Notes under the pieces: generated by a model
The model's input: the letters and a program-made list of their open reading frames with translations, nothing else
Database searches by the model: none
Told to the model about the DNA's origin: nothing
Made by a program: the position numbers and the translations under genes
Shown: positions 63,826 to 64,000 of the stretch, in pieces
How the letters are laid out: the number at the start of each line of letters is the position of its first letter
Position numbering within the stretch: the stretch's first letter is position 1
Assembly (NCBI RefSeq): GCF_034064985.1
Contig: NZ_CP139249.1
Location: forward strand, 1,302,001 to 1,366,000
Direction of reading: 5' to 3'
Origin: Acinetobacter pittii
Lineage (GTDB): Bacteria > Pseudomonadota > Gammaproteobacteria > Pseudomonadales > Moraxellaceae
Length of the DNA stretch: 64,000 nucleotides

Positions 63826-64000
63826 TTAGTGATGACGACGGTGTTTTTTCTTCCAGTGTTTAGAAGATCGGTCAGCATCACGGTCTTTAGAGATTTTATT
63901 ACCTAAAGCAGAACCACCTGCCGCGCCTAAAGCAGCGCCGATATAACCACCGTTCGTACCGCCCATGCTTTTACCAACGGTATAACCAGCACCGCCGCCT
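63826..64000 (-). CDS. Second glycine-zipper protein, 5' end cut by window edge
   Basis: The minus-strand frame enters from base 64000 and ends at TAA 63826-63828. The visible 57 residues, GGGAGYTVGKSMGGTNGG onward to SALGNKISKDRDADRSSKHW and a His/Arg/Lys end, closely match the neighbouring zipper gene but with a shorter and different tail. It is a tandem paralogue; signal peptide and N-terminal zipper lie beyond the window. Confidence 0.85.
   Translation of the reverse strand, partial: GGGAGYTVGKSMGGTNGGYIGAALGAAGGSALGNKISKDRDADRSSKHWKKKHRRHH

Noticed and set aside
1..64000. Defence island, CRISPR array, prophage or IS element
   Set aside because: No regularly spaced repeats, transposase, integrase or restriction genes were seen. 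The WYL regulator is the only defence-associated family and has no such neighbours.

Overview
The window is an AT-rich chromosomal segment of a gammaproteobacterium, almost certainly Acinetobacter and most likely the A. baumannii / A. calcoaceticus complex. I base this on gene order and protein character recognised from memory: prmA - zinc-ribbon gene - fis - purH - purD, rpsF-rpsR-rplI-dnaB-alr without priB, cyoABCDE, divergent ppsA/ppsR next to pgaABCD, and a salicylate-hydroxylase cluster. Species cannot be fixed by reading alone. I see no rRNA, tRNA, CRISPR, phage or insertion sequence.

Layout. 1-1.6 kb: end of an OmpR-type regulator and its CusS-like kinase. 1.7-11.6 kb: a lipid-modification island. 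It holds a periplasmic lipocalin, then a six-gene plus-strand operon (desaturase, FAD oxidoreductase, DUF1365, cyclopropane synthase, DUF1295 reductase-like protein, second CFA-like methyltransferase) ending in a sensor kinase. A converging minus-strand operon (NTF2-like lipoprotein, chalcone-isomerase-like protein, response regulator) meets it tail to tail. 11.9-14.5 kb: a racemase broken by an in-frame stop, a PH-like membrane protein and a sorbosone-dehydrogenase-like lipoprotein. 14.7-18.3 kb: salicylate-hydroxylase-like monooxygenase, aromatic-acid MFS transporter, LysR regulator. 18.5-21.6 kb: a fatty-acid hydroxylase family protein and a divergent MFS/TetR pair with two matching operators. 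22-28 kb: dctA, gloB and metQNI. 28-36 kb: purine synthesis, fis, prmA, mnmG. 36.4-41.4 kb: a WYL regulator divergent from the four-gene Anbu proteasome-homologue cluster. 41.4-54.8 kb: alr, dnaB, ribosomal proteins, cytochrome bo oxidase, an RDD protein, ppsA/ppsR. 55.2-61.2 kb: pgaABCD for poly-N-acetylglucosamine biofilm polysaccharide. 61.2-64 kb: a degenerate Baeyer-Villiger-type monooxygenase fragment, a luciferase-like oxidoreductase with a double operator, and two tandem glycine-zipper genes, the last cut by the window end.

The most interesting region is the lipid island. Upstream of the lipocalin, of the desaturase/CFA/kinase operon, and of the NTF2/chalcone/regulator operon lies the same kind of element: a TTCAC-type hexamer repeated with an exact 11-bp period (1663-1679 and 2343-2359 on +, 11665-11681 on -). 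This is the architecture expected of an OmpR/PmrA-class response-regulator box. It suggests that the divided two-component system at 8.5-10.6 kb (or the pair at 0-1.6 kb) controls all three units as one envelope-lipid remodelling regulon. In other bacteria similar gene sets are often paired with an ECF sigma factor and ChrR, which are not seen here. The function of the pathway is inference.
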